DNA of 45,490 nt from Dietzia massiliensis (lineage in GTDB: Bacteria > Actinomycetota > Actinomycetes > Mycobacteriales > Mycobacteriaceae). A program made the position numbers and the translations under genes. Shown one piece after another: positions 36,275 through 43,920 of this stretch (position 1 is its first letter; every line of letters begins with the position of its first letter). Location: contig NZ_JAHBAV010000025.1 in assembly GCF_018390595.1 (NCBI RefSeq), forward strand, positions 1-45,490, written 5' to 3'. The notes under the pieces were generated by a model, which was given only the letters and a program-made list of their open reading frames with translations, did no database searches and had not been told where the DNA came from.

Positions 36275-36889
36275 ATGGGACAGAATCGGGCCATGAGGCA
36301 TCTGGGGTACACCCGCGTCAGTACCGCGAGTCAGGACGCGCAGTTGCAGTTGGATGCACTCGTAGATTCCGGGGTTCAGAAGCGCGACGTCTTCTCCGAC
36401 GTCACCTCGGGGAGCCGGACCGCGATCGAGCGCCCGGGGATGAAGCGGCTGATGGACTACATCGAGCCCGGCGATACCGTCGTGGTGTGGCGCATTGACC
36501 GCCTCGGCCGCTCCCTGATCGATGTCCTCAATACCGTGAACCTGCTTCGCGACAAGGGCGTGAAGATCCGGTCGCTCTCGGACGGCATCGATCCGGAGAC
36601 CACCTCCGGCCGGTTGATGCTGGGCATGCTCGCCACCCTGGCCGAGTACGAGCGCGAGCTCATCACTGAACGCGTCAACGCCGGCATCGCCGCGGCGAAG
36701 CAGAACGGCACGAGGTTCGGTCGGCCCCCGGTCGATCCCGCAGTGATCGCCGAAAAACTCGACATCGCCCAGGACGCCCGAAGAAAGGGCCGCACCGCCG
36801 CCGAAGCGGCCAGCTTGGTCGGATGGTCCCGCGCCACCCTCTACCGCCACCAGCAAGCCGCCCGAGCCCTCGAGGCGCTCGAGCCTTAA
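36275..36889 (+). CDS. Serine recombinase (Tn3-type resolvase/invertase)
   Basis: This 204-aa small serine recombinase has the catalytic serine in LGYTRVSTASQDAQ, the conserved WRIDRLGRSLID and LATLAEYERELITERVNAG segments, and a C-terminal HTH (AAEAASLVGWSRATLYRHQ). The ATG at 36275 is preceded by AGGGG; an ATG at 36293 is the more usual start position for the family. It probably resolves or inverts DNA near the mer genes, but no transposase of a Tn3 element is present in the window. Confidence 0.9.
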   Translation: MGQNRAMRHLGYTRVSTASQDAQLQLDALVDSGVQKRDVFSDVTSGSRTAIERPGMKRLMDYIEPGDTVVVWRIDRLGRSLIDVLNTVNLLRDKGVKIRSLSDGIDPETTSGRLMLGMLATLAEYERELITERVNAGIAAAKQNGTRFGRPPVDPAVIAEKLDIAQDARRKGRTAAEAASLVGWSRATLYRHQQAARALEALEP

Positions 36890-37041
36890 TGCAGGTGGCG
36901 CCGTCAGGTATCGCCGCTAGAACGCCGCCACCGAGCAGCGCGATTTACCGGTACACCCGTGTGGGACGATATGCCGCCAACCGTCCCCGCTGTATCACGG
37001 GGTCGATGTGGCCTTTATGAAACGTCCTCCCGTCGGGTCTA

Positions 37042-37055
37042 GTATCTATTGATAC
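37042..37055 (+). promoter_or_regulatory. Short inverted repeat before the second recombinase gene
   Basis: GTATC (37042-37046) and GATAC (37051-37055) flank TATT, 25 bp upstream of ATG 37080. It could be part of the promoter, an operator or a recombinase half-site pair. Nothing else stands out in 36890-37079 except one of the 18-bp repeats at 36950-36967. Confidence 0.35.
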
Positions 37056-37079
37056 AGATTCGGGCGAAAGGGTCTCCTC

Positions 37080-37871
37080 ATGGCTGATCGGATCGGGACG
37101 CTCTTGAACCGTTCGGGTGATGGTGGCGAGGAGGTGCTCATCGTCAGCCGCGGGAGCGTGCGGACTCGGTTCCGTCGGCGGGACGAGTTGGGTTGGAACT
37201 TTCGGGTCGAGTCGACGGACTCGGAAAACATCGTCGAGGGGAAACCGAAGCCGGATCCGAAGTCGGCTCGCCGGGCCTCGCGTCCGCGCGGGCAGCGGGT
37301 GGCGTACGTGCGGGTGTCGGCCGCCGATCAGAACGAGGCGCGCCAGCTCGAGGCGGTGGGGGAGTGCGATCAGGTCTATATCGAAAAGCAATCCGCTCGC
37401 TCACGCGCTGATCGCGTGAAGCTCGCTGAGTGCATCAGGTATCTGCGTGACGGTGACGAGCTGGTTGTTGCGTCGATGGACCGTCTCGCTCGTTCGTTGG
37501 TCGACCTCAAGCAGATCGTCGGCGAGATCACCGCGAAGGGTGCGAGCGTGGAGTTCGTCCACGAACGGGCCACCTACGCCGCCGGCGCCCAGGATCCTCG
37601 AGCAGACCTGATGCTCTCTCTGCTTGGGGCGTTCGCCGAGTTCGAGCGGGCCATCATCCGTGAACGCCAAGCCGAGGGCATCGCTATCGCCAAGGCGAAG
37701 GGCAAGTACAAGGGCCGCAAGCGAGTCCTGACGGCCGAGCAGATCGACAAGGCCCGCGCCCGCATCGAGGCAGGGGAGGGGCCGACGGCAATTGCCCGGG
37801 ACCTCGGAGTGGGCCGTTCCACGCTCTACCGTGCACTTCAACGCCCAAAGTCGCAGACGGCTGACGTGTAG
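37080..37871 (+). CDS. Serine recombinase with ~70-residue N-terminal extension
   Basis: This 263-aa protein has a resolvase catalytic domain beginning at about residue 73 (QRVAYVRVSAADQNEARQLE, Ser80), ASMDRLARSLVDLKQ, LLGAFAEFERAIIRERQAEG and a C-terminal HTH (GPTAIARDLGVGRSTLYRAL). The first 70 residues (RGSVRTRFRRRDELGWNF and acidic or basic flanks) are not part of the family. They may be a real extra domain or fused unrelated sequence. The ATG at 37080 has GAAAGGG upstream; a GTG at 37293 would give a normal-length enzyme. It is only distantly similar to the recombinase at 36275. Confidence 0.82.
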   Translation: MADRIGTLLNRSGDGGEEVLIVSRGSVRTRFRRRDELGWNFRVESTDSENIVEGKPKPDPKSARRASRPRGQRVAYVRVSAADQNEARQLEAVGECDQVYIEKQSARSRADRVKLAECIRYLRDGDELVVASMDRLARSLVDLKQIVGEITAKGASVEFVHERATYAAGAQDPRADLMLSLLGAFAEFERAIIRERQAEGIAIAKAKGKYKGRKRVLTAEQIDKARARIEAGEGPTAIARDLGVGRSTLYRALQRPKSQTADV

Positions 37872-38211
37872 CGGCAACCCGTCTATTGCGCGACGAGGCC
37901 TGGTCTACACGTGTACGAGACAGTGCGGATCAACCAGACGCCGTCCTGAGCAGCGCGAAACCCAAGGCAGGCGTGACCACAAGCCGTCACGTTAGGCGAT
38001 CGTCTATTGCGACGCCCGTTCAAAGGCGGTGTCAGTGTTTGTGACACGTGCGGCCCGCCAACCCCACCGCGTTCCTCGGCTGCGGGAGCCCACGCTGGAT
38101 AAGGATAGTGCCCCGTTGGGTGGTGGGATTCGGATCGGCGTTTAGCCCCGGTGATTCATGGAGTGTGAGGACTGCTACTGCCGGGTACCGGTGGGTTCGA
38201 TTTCGCCTACG
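37872..38211 (+). other. Intergenic stretch with several short repeats
   Basis: There is no supportable gene. It holds an 11-bp direct repeat CGTCTATTGCG (37880 and 38001), both copies followed closely by ACG. A dyad GTCTACACGTGTACGAGAC lies at 37903-37921, and a GTGTCA/TGACAC stem at 38029-38047. One arm of a 16-bp inverted repeat is at 38143-38158, and the left copy of the IS21-C target duplication (CCTACG) is at 38206-38211. The repeats downstream of a recombinase gene could be its recombination sites. Confidence 0.45.
38143..38158 (+). repeat. Left arm of 16-bp perfect inverted repeat
   Basis: TAGCCCCGGTGATTCA pairs with TGAATCACCGGGGCTA at 40903-40918, and similarity extends to about 30 bp in imperfect form. 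The arms flank the IS21-C insertion. Without the IS they would enclose about 174 bp, the size of a small non-autonomous element. Confidence 0.65.
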
Positions 38212-38373
38212 TGAGTATTCGCTCTTCTGAGGGCCAGTCATATCGGGCCTGGGAGCCAGCGGCGGCTTGACGCGTTGGACGCCGTCGGAGCCACCGTTAT
38301 TCGGCTTCAGAGCCACCTTCTTAGGCTCCTCCCGCTGGGTGTAACGGGCACCTGGCGGAAGGAGCAGTTCCCA

Positions 38374-39948
38374 ATGGTAAGGAAGATCAAGGCGAAACTC
38401 GTTTTGCAGTTGCGGGCCGAAGGCCTGTCCGGGCGGGCGATCGCGGCCTCGCAGCAGATCTCGCGCAACAGCGTCGCGGCAGTACTGGAGGCCGCCGATG
38501 CCGCCGAGCTCAGCTGGGACGACGTCGCAGACCTACCGGACGGCGAGGTGTACTCGCTGTTGTTCCCCGGACGGGGTGAGCACGACAGCGTGTTCGCCGA
38601 GCCCGACTGGGCCGAGGTGCATCGGGAGATGGCCCGGGTCGGCGTGACGATGAAGCTCCTGCACGGCGAGTACACCGACCTCTGCGCCAGTTCGGGCTCC
38701 CCGGCGATGGGCTACGACCGGTTCTGCAAGCAGTACCAGCAGCACGTGCAGGTCGCCGGGTTGGCCTCTCGGGTCGGGCACAAGGCCGGGCAGACCGTCG
38801 AAGTGGACTGGTCTGGCCCGACGATGCACCTGACCGATGCCGTCACTGGCGAGGCGAGGCGGGTGTATCTGTTCGTTGGGTGCCTGCCGTTCTCCCGCTA
38901 CGCCTTCGTCGAACCCACCCTGGACATGAAGCAGGACACCTGGCTGCGCGCTCACGTGGCGATGTTCGAGTTCTTCGGCGGCTCGGTCCCGCGGATCGTG
39001 CCGGACAATCTCAAGACCGGCGTGATCACCCATCCCCGTGAGGGCGAGATCGTCCTCAATGACGCCTACCGGGAGATGGCGGCGCACTACTCGGCCGCGG
39101 TCCTGCCGGGCCGGGTGCGCAAACCCAAGGACAAGCCGAGCGTGGAGAACACCGTCGCGCACGTGGCCACCTGGGTCATCGCCGCCCTGCGGACGCGGAC
39201 GTTCGCCACGCTGGCGGAGTTGAAGTCCGCGATCTCCGGTCAGCTGGAGGCGTACAACGCCGAGCCGTTCCAGAAGCGGGCCGGCTCGCGGGCCAGCGTG
39301 TTCGCCTCGGAGGAAAAGGACCTGCTGCGACCACTGCCGGCCACCGGGTACGAGATCAGTCGCTGGGTCTACGGCCGAAAGGTCGGGCGCAACGGCCACG
39401 TGTCGTTCGCCCGCAACTACTACTCGGTGCCGTACCCGCACGTGGGCGCCAAGGTCGACTTGCGCATCACCGAGTCGATGCTGGAGGTGCACCGCGGCCA
39501 CCAGCGCCTTTCGAGCCACGTGCTGCTGCCCGAGACGGTAGTCAACGCCTACCGCACCCACGATGCGGACTTGCCGGCCGGGCCGAAGTACCGGCAGTGG
39601 GACCAAAGCAGAGTCCGTGAATGGGCCGAACGAGTCGGCCCCTCGGCGCTGGTCGTCACCGATCGGATTTTCGAATCGGTGCCCGTCGCCGAGCAGGGCA
39701 TCAACCCCGCGCTGGCCGTCTTGCGGTTGACCCGCCGCTATTCAGCGGAGCGGGTCGAGGCCGCGTGCCGGATCGCGTTGGCCGGGCCGATCCGCTCTCC
39801 GCGGTACGCCCACCTGCGCCCGATCCTGGAAACCGGGCAGGACAAACCCGCACCACCGACCGGCAGGGCCAGCCAGGACCGGCCCGCCCAGGACGCCGGC
39901 GGATATGTGCGTGGAGCCGACTACTACGCCGCAGGAGGTGCCCGATGA
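38374..39948 (+). CDS. istA: IS21-C transposase IstA
   Basis: This 524-aa transposase starts at ATG 38374. It shows an HTH (QLRAEGLSGRAIAASQQISR), a DDE core with VEVDWSGPTM, IVPDNLKTG and KPKDKPSVENTV, and a C-terminal beta-rich domain (NYYSVPYPHVGAKVDL). It is of normal length for IS21-family IstA and clearly diverged from the IS21-A and IS21-B proteins. Its stop overlaps the istB start (ATGA). Confidence 0.92.
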   Translation: MVRKIKAKLVLQLRAEGLSGRAIAASQQISRNSVAAVLEAADAAELSWDDVADLPDGEVYSLLFPGRGEHDSVFAEPDWAEVHREMARVGVTMKLLHGEYTDLCASSGSPAMGYDRFCKQYQQHVQVAGLASRVGHKAGQTVEVDWSGPTMHLTDAVTGEARRVYLFVGCLPFSRYAFVEPTLDMKQDTWLRAHVAMFEFFGGSVPRIVPDNLKTGVITHPREGEIVLNDAYREMAAHYSAAVLPGRVRKPKDKPSVENTVAHVATWVIAALRTRTFATLAELKSAISGQLEAYNAEPFQKRAGSRASVFASEEKDLLRPLPATGYEISRWVYGRKVGRNGHVSFARNYYSVPYPHVGAKVDLRITESMLEVHRGHQRLSSHVLLPETVVNAYRTHDADLPAGPKYRQWDQSRVREWAERVGPSALVVTDRIFESVPVAEQGINPALAVLRLTRRYSAERVEAACRIALAGPIRSPRYAHLRPILETGQDKPAPPTGRASQDRPAQDAGGYVRGADYYAAGGAR

Positions 39949-40688
39949 CCCGGCTCGATCCCGAGACGCGCCGCAAGCTGCGCGAGATGGGCGCCACCTC
40001 TCTGTTGGAGGCGTTCGAGGCCCGCGATGAAACCCTCATGCTGGGAATGGGGTTCGAAGACCAGGTCAAGATCGTCGTCGACGAGGCCCACTCCTCGTAC
40101 ACCCACGCCAAAGTCGAGGGCCTGATCCGGCGAGCCGGCCTGCGCTATCCGAACGCCGACCTGCGGCGGTTGGACATGCTCCACGAGCGCGGCCTGGACC
40201 AGGGCGTGATCGCCCAGCTTGGTGCCTGCTCGTTCATCGACCGGCACCAGAACGTCGTCTTCCAGGGCTTCACCGGCTCCGGCAAGTCCTACCTCGGGTG
40301 CGCTCTGGCCAAGCAGGCCTGCACCCACCGAATCCGGGCGCACTACATTCGGATGCCGGATCTGGCCGAGACGTGGGCGCTGGCGCAAGACAAGCCGAAC
40401 GGCAAGACGACGTTCCTGAAGAAGTACGCCGCCTTCACGCTGCTCGTGCTCGACGAATGGCTACTCGACCCGCCCGACGAGGGCATGCGCAGCATGCTGC
40501 TCGAACTCCTCGAGCGCCGCTACGGACACGCCTCGACGGTGTTCTGCACCCAGTACGCCCAGAAGGACTGGCACCAGCGCCTCGGCTCCGGAGTCCACGC
40601 CGACGCCATCATGGACCGCATCGTCCACAACACCCTCTGGATCGAAACCGGCACCTTCAACATGCGAGAACACACCGCCGTGAACTAA
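39945..40688 (+). CDS. istB: IS21-C helper ATPase IstB
   Basis: This 247-aa AAA+ ATPase starts at ATG 39945 with a 4-base overlap with istA. Walker A is GFTGSGKSYLGC and Walker B LLVLDEW. The following sensor region ends in DAIMDRIVHNTLWIE. It acts with IstA in target capture. It is intact. Confidence 0.92.
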   Translation: MTRLDPETRRKLREMGATSLLEAFEARDETLMLGMGFEDQVKIVVDEAHSSYTHAKVEGLIRRAGLRYPNADLRRLDMLHERGLDQGVIAQLGACSFIDRHQNVVFQGFTGSGKSYLGCALAKQACTHRIRAHYIRMPDLAETWALAQDKPNGKTTFLKKYAAFTLLVLDEWLLDPPDEGMRSMLLELLERRYGHASTVFCTQYAQKDWHQRLGSGVHADAIMDRIVHNTLWIETGTFNMREHTAVN

Positions 40689-40716
40689 CCCCCGGGACCG
40701 GCGCACGAGAGCCGGT

Positions 40717-40790
40717 GGCTCCCACCCCATCGGCCACCGGCTCTCAAAGTCAATAACGGTGGCTCCCAACCTCAATATCCAGCGGCTCCC
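40717..40790 (-). repeat. Phased repeats, right end of IS21-C
   Basis: Four GGCTCCC/GGCTCTC motifs at 40717, 40739, 40761 and 40784 lie 22, 22 and 23 bp apart. Counterparts on the other strand occur at the left end (about 38251, 38286 and 38308). They are the likely IstA-binding sites. Confidence 0.7.
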
Positions 40791-40902
40791 AAACCCTCAA
40801 ATACTCACCTACGGGCATGCGGCAGCGCCAGCCGGCACCCCCGCACGCCCAAATCCCCACCCGGACGCCACATCAGTAGGGGACCAGATTCCTCAACCCC
40901 CG

Positions 40903-40918
40903 TGAATCACCGGGGCTA
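40903..40918 (-). repeat. Right arm of 16-bp perfect inverted repeat
   Basis: TGAATCACCGGGGCTA is the partner of 38143-38158. Its last three bases are the stop codon of the minus-strand lipoprotein gene. The arm also includes a CCCC/GGGG stem that could help terminate that gene. Confidence 0.6.
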
Positions 40919-41300
40919 GTTCAGGTTGAAGGTCATCCGGCCGACTTCGCCGCCGCCGTAGATCGCGGCCAGCTCGACCGGGGTGGTCAGGTCTGAGAGC
41001 TCATACGCCACAGCGTTTGGCACGGTGCCGCCCGGTTTGATGGCTGCGGTCTGAGAATCCAGAAACGCGGGGTCGGGCAGCATGCCCACCCCGAGCTTGT
41101 TCACCAGATCCGAGTCGTTGTCTTGGTAGACCTCAAAACTCACGACGAACTCCGTCACGGGCGAGACCTCCCTGTTGGAGGTGCCGAGATTCGTAGTGTT
41201 GTACCAAATCGCGAGCACAGGCGAATCGCCGTACTCATTGCCCTCGGCTCCCTGGGCTGTGTCAAGGATTGTGGACAGGTCCTCGGTGATTTCGGGTGTG

Positions 41301-42245
41301 TCAGGCCGCCTCGGTTAGGTCCTCGGCGGTGGGATTGTGGGCGTCGGCCCATGCCTGGGCCGGGGTGCGGTAGCCCAGGCTGGAGTGCGGTCTTTGACGG
41401 TTGTAGAACACCTCGATGTACTCGGCGACGGCGAACCGTGCTCGGGCGCGGGTATGGAACACCTGCTGGTGGTACATCTCGTTTTTCAGGGTGGCGAAGA
41501 ACGTCTCCGCCGCGGCGTTGTCCCAGCACACCCCGGTGCGGCCCATCGACTGCACGAACCCGTGCTGGGTGCAGTAGGTGACGAATTCGTCGGAGGTGTA
41601 CTGAGACCCGTGGTCGGAGTGAAATATTGCCCCTTCGGCGGCTTGGCCCTGCGTACGGGCCATTTCCAGGGCGTCGACGACCAGGCTGGCGCGCATGTGC
41701 TCAGCGGTCTGCCACCCGATCACCTTGCGCGTGGCCAGGTCGATCACGGTGGCCAGGTACAGCCACCCCTGGCCGGTGCGTAGGTAGGTGATGTCGCCGA
41801 CCAGTGCGGTGCCGGGGCGGTGACTGCTCGGGGCGAAGTCGCGGCCCAGCTTGTCGGCGAAGACTTGGGCTTTCTCGTCCGGGACGGTGGTGCGTTTGTA
41901 GGCCTTGCGCTGGATCGCCGCCAGGTCGAGCTCGCGCATCAGGTCGGCCACGAGCCCCACCGAGGCCGGGTGCCCCTCGTCATTGAGAATGGCAGCGATG
42001 CGCCGGCACCCGGCAGTGCCGCGCTGCTTATGGAAAACGCGCTCGACCTCCATCTTCAGCGCTTCGCGGCGCGCCTGGGTGGCTGTAACCTGCCCGGCGC
42101 GGGCGCGCCACGCGTAGAACGACGAGCGGGCCACGCCGAGCTGGGCGCACATCCAGTCGATCGGAAAGTTCGCCTTCTCCGCCTCGATCAGGACTGACTT
42201 CTCGCATCGTCCTGCTCCCGGGCGAAGAAGGCCGCGGCTTTTTTT
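41301..42245 (-). CDS. IS3-family transposase OrfB (via -1 frameshift)
   Basis: This frame is entered from orfA by a -1 frameshift at the A7 run (42239-42245). It reads EKSVLIEAEKANFPIDW and then the HTH-like ARSSFYAW. The rve-type integrase core has VGDITYLRTGQGWLYLATVI (first Asp), HSDHGSQYTS (second Asp) and WDNAAAETFFATLKNE (the Glu). The frame ends at 41301. The OrfAB fusion is the active transposase in this family. The catalytic residues are intact. Confidence 0.9.
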   Translation of the reverse strand, partial: KKSRGLLRPGAGRCEKSVLIEAEKANFPIDWMCAQLGVARSSFYAWRARAGQVTATQARREALKMEVERVFHKQRGTAGCRRIAAILNDEGHPASVGLVADLMRELDLAAIQRKAYKRTTVPDEKAQVFADKLGRDFAPSSHRPGTALVGDITYLRTGQGWLYLATVIDLATRKVIGWQTAEHMRASLVVDALEMARTQGQAAEGAIFHSDHGSQYTSDEFVTYCTQHGFVQSMGRTGVCWDNAAAETFFATLKNEMYHQQVFHTRARARFAVAEYIEVFYNRQRPHSSLGYRTPAQAWADAHNPTAEDLTEAA

Positions 42246-42499
42246 AGGAACTCATTTTCCATCTTCAGCTTGCGGTTCTGCTCCTCGAGCTCGGCCAGCC
42301 TGCCGTGGTCGGCCGGACTCATCGACGTGTCCGGCTCCGGATTGGCCTGCCGGTGCTTCTGAACCCAGTTGCCCAGGGTGCCCGGGTTGATCGCCAACTC
42401 CCCGGCCACCTCGGCAATCGAGCGGTCACTCTGCAGGACCAGCTGCACCGCCTCGGCCTTGAACTGCGGACTGAACTTCCGCCTCGAACTCGCTGCCAT
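42188..42499 (-). CDS. IS3-family transposase OrfA
   Basis: This 103-aa protein has the Tnp_1 HTH (RRKFSPQFKAEAVQLVLQ, then AGELAINPGTLGNWVQKHRQ) and a leucine-zipper helix (LAELEEQNRKLKMENEFLKK). It ends shortly after the slippery A7 site. OrfA binds the IS ends and regulates transposition; the frameshift product with OrfB is the transposase. Confidence 0.92.
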   Translation of the reverse strand: MAASSRRKFSPQFKAEAVQLVLQSDRSIAEVAGELAINPGTLGNWVQKHRQANPEPDTSMSPADHGRLAELEEQNRKLKMENEFLKKAAAFFAREQDDARSQS

Positions 42500-42946
42500 G
42501 ATCTCGATCCTCTCGCCTCAAGAGGTTGTCCAAAATCTTTGATACACCCCACCCGGCTGGATGACGCGATAGTCGTTGACACTGATCGTCACCTCGGGGG
42601 TCGTCAAGACGCCGTCCTGGAAGGTCGCGCTCGCAGGAGATTCCGCCTATGGGACGTCAACCTCAACGGCGCTTTCGCTGGTGAATCCGCCCGACGTATC
42701 TGACCCGCTACATCCTGCGAGTGCGATGGCTACCGCGAGCGTAAGCGGAGCTAGAAAGGCAAAAGGTTTTTTCATAGACACGATCATGCCGCACTTGCGT
42801 CGCTCCCCTGAACTAGCCTGAACTAGAGATGAATCGCACGTCGCAACCCACGTGGTGCAACCTCGTTCAGTTTTTGCCCCGTGATCAGCAGCAGTGCCGC
42901 ACCAGCCCCATGTCCGGGAAATCGGGTCAGGGTCCAGTCGGTCTCC

Positions 42947-43765
42947 TCAGCAGTTGACGTACCGGATGGGGTTCTGGGACCCCGCGGTGAAGTACCGCGA
43001 CACATCAGTGCCCACAAAGGAAGCCATCGACGAAGCGGATCGTCCGGAAAAGCGCCAGCGCTCGGCTTCGGCAGCAGAGACGATTCTCCATTCTTCCTCA
43101 CGCTTGTGGTGCTTTCCGCCTTCCCAGGAATCCTGGTCGATCTCGTAGACGGCGCGGACGACGCCGTTGCTCACGGCGAAGGCGTAGCGGGCCTTGCCGC
43201 GGCGCTCTCCGAGCTTCCACCACTGTCGGGTCGCTTCGTATAGGCCCTGTCCACCGTCGATCTCACTGATCGTCGGTGTCCACAACCGCGAGATCCGGAT
43301 GAGCAGACTCGGTTCCGTGATGTCTGGCGCGCGCGGTGCGGTGTACTCCGAAACCAGCGTCGGCAGGTCCATGAGACCGACCTGGGCGCTGCGGTGGCCG
43401 CTGACGATGTTGGTCAGCGGTTCCGCCGCGTCGTCGTCGCTCAGGATGTTGGCGAGCTTCATGGTGTCGATGACCGCGGCCTCGATCTCGTATGCCAACT
43501 TTTCGCTCGGGATGCCGTGCCTGATCACGTAGACACCGACTGACCTCCCCGACTTCGTAATGTCCCGGATGCGGTCGAGTTTGACGTTCATACCCTCGTC
43601 TTGCTTGATCGCCGCCGCACGAGCGTGCGCGAAGATCCTCTCGCCATGCCCTTTGCCGACGTAGAAGATCTGTTCTGTTCGCGGGTCCACCAGGGCGTAC
43701 ACGTAGTAGGCGAGCTTCTCGGATACACCGGTGGGGAAGCTGTCCATCGTCGTGAAGTTGTTCAT
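42947..43765 (-). CDS. GIY-YIG nuclease-like protein (LEM-3-type)
   Basis: About 272 residues from ATG 43765 (an ATG at 43747 is possible; neither has a strong ribosome-binding site). The N-terminal domain shows the GIY-YIG layout: YYVYALVDP for the GIY strand, FYVGKG for YIG, then an arginine in GERIFAHARAA and a glutamate in LAYEIEAAVIDTM. That order fits the LEM-3-like branch of these one-metal endonucleases. The second half (about 135-272), with LLIRISRLWTPTI, ARYAFAVSNGVVRAVYEID and RWRFSG, is unrecognised and may recognise a target. It lies downstream of the YbjN/TY-Chap-like gene on the same strand, with a 155-bp gap. Confidence 0.75.
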   Translation of the reverse strand: MNNFTTMDSFPTGVSEKLAYYVYALVDPRTEQIFYVGKGHGERIFAHARAAAIKQDEGMNVKLDRIRDITKSGRSVGVYVIRHGIPSEKLAYEIEAAVIDTMKLANILSDDDAAEPLTNIVSGHRSAQVGLMDLPTLVSEYTAPRAPDITEPSLLIRISRLWTPTISEIDGGQGLYEATRQWWKLGERRGKARYAFAVSNGVVRAVYEIDQDSWEGGKHHKREEEWRIVSAAEAERWRFSGRSASSMASFVGTDVSRYFTAGSQNPIRYVNC

Positions 43766-43920
43766 TAGCACAGTGTGCACGTCAGAAGCGGCAACTACGG
43801 AAAACTGATTTCTGGCGCTTAGGTGGTACTCCGGGCTGGTCTGTTTCGAGGTGAGGGGAGTGGTGCCCCATAGAGCGTGCAACTTGGTGGGAGCTTGACC
43901 TGGCACGGTCTGCCTCGTGC

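Larger units (their letters stand above)
38212..40807 (+). mobile_element. IS21-C, complete IS21-family insertion sequence with 6-bp target duplication
   Basis: The 2596-bp element has ends TGAGTATTCG and (reverse complement) TGAGTATTTG. It is flanked by CCTACG at 38206-38211 and 40808-40813. Internal repeats built on GGGAGCC/GAGAGCC lie near both ends, mostly 22 bp apart. The istA and istB genes are intact. The visible target duplication means the insertion is recent or has not been rearranged. Confidence 0.9.
41258..42546 (-). mobile_element. IS3-family insertion sequence
   Basis: The 1289-bp element has imperfect terminal inverted repeats, TGTGTCAAGGATTGTGGACA at 41258 and (reverse complement) TGTATCAAAGATTTTGGACA at 42546. 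It contains overlapping orfA and orfB on the minus strand with an A7 slippery site. It sits inside a DUF5067-type lipoprotein gene. I could not identify a clear 3-5 bp target duplication. Confidence 0.88.
40916..42775 (-). pseudogene. DUF5067-type lipoprotein gene, split by an IS3 element and a premature stop
   Basis: The ATG at 42775 starts a lipoprotein signal peptide (KKPFAFLAPLTLAVAIALAG) with lipobox LAGC, Cys22. A TAG at 42649-42647 (codon 43) interrupts the frame. Beyond it the frame continues with TPEVTISVNDYRVIQPG, the start of a DUF5067-like domain, until the IS3 element at 42546. On the other side (41257-40916) the domain resumes with EGNEYGDSPVLAIWY, VSFEVYQDN and VAYELSDLTTPVEL and ends at the TAG within the inverted repeat. 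The protein would have been an exported lipid-anchored protein of unknown function. Both lesions make it non-functional. Confidence 0.82.

Noticed and set aside
38032..38316. A 94-codon minus-strand frame between the recombinase and IS21-C.
   Set aside because: It crosses the IS21-C boundary and the target duplication and has no recognisable domain, so it cannot be an ancestral gene.
38533..39606. A 357-codon open frame on the - strand.
   Set aside because: It is antisense to the istA gene of IS21-C, and similar long antisense frames face the other istA genes (for example 18038-19117). They are composition artefacts.
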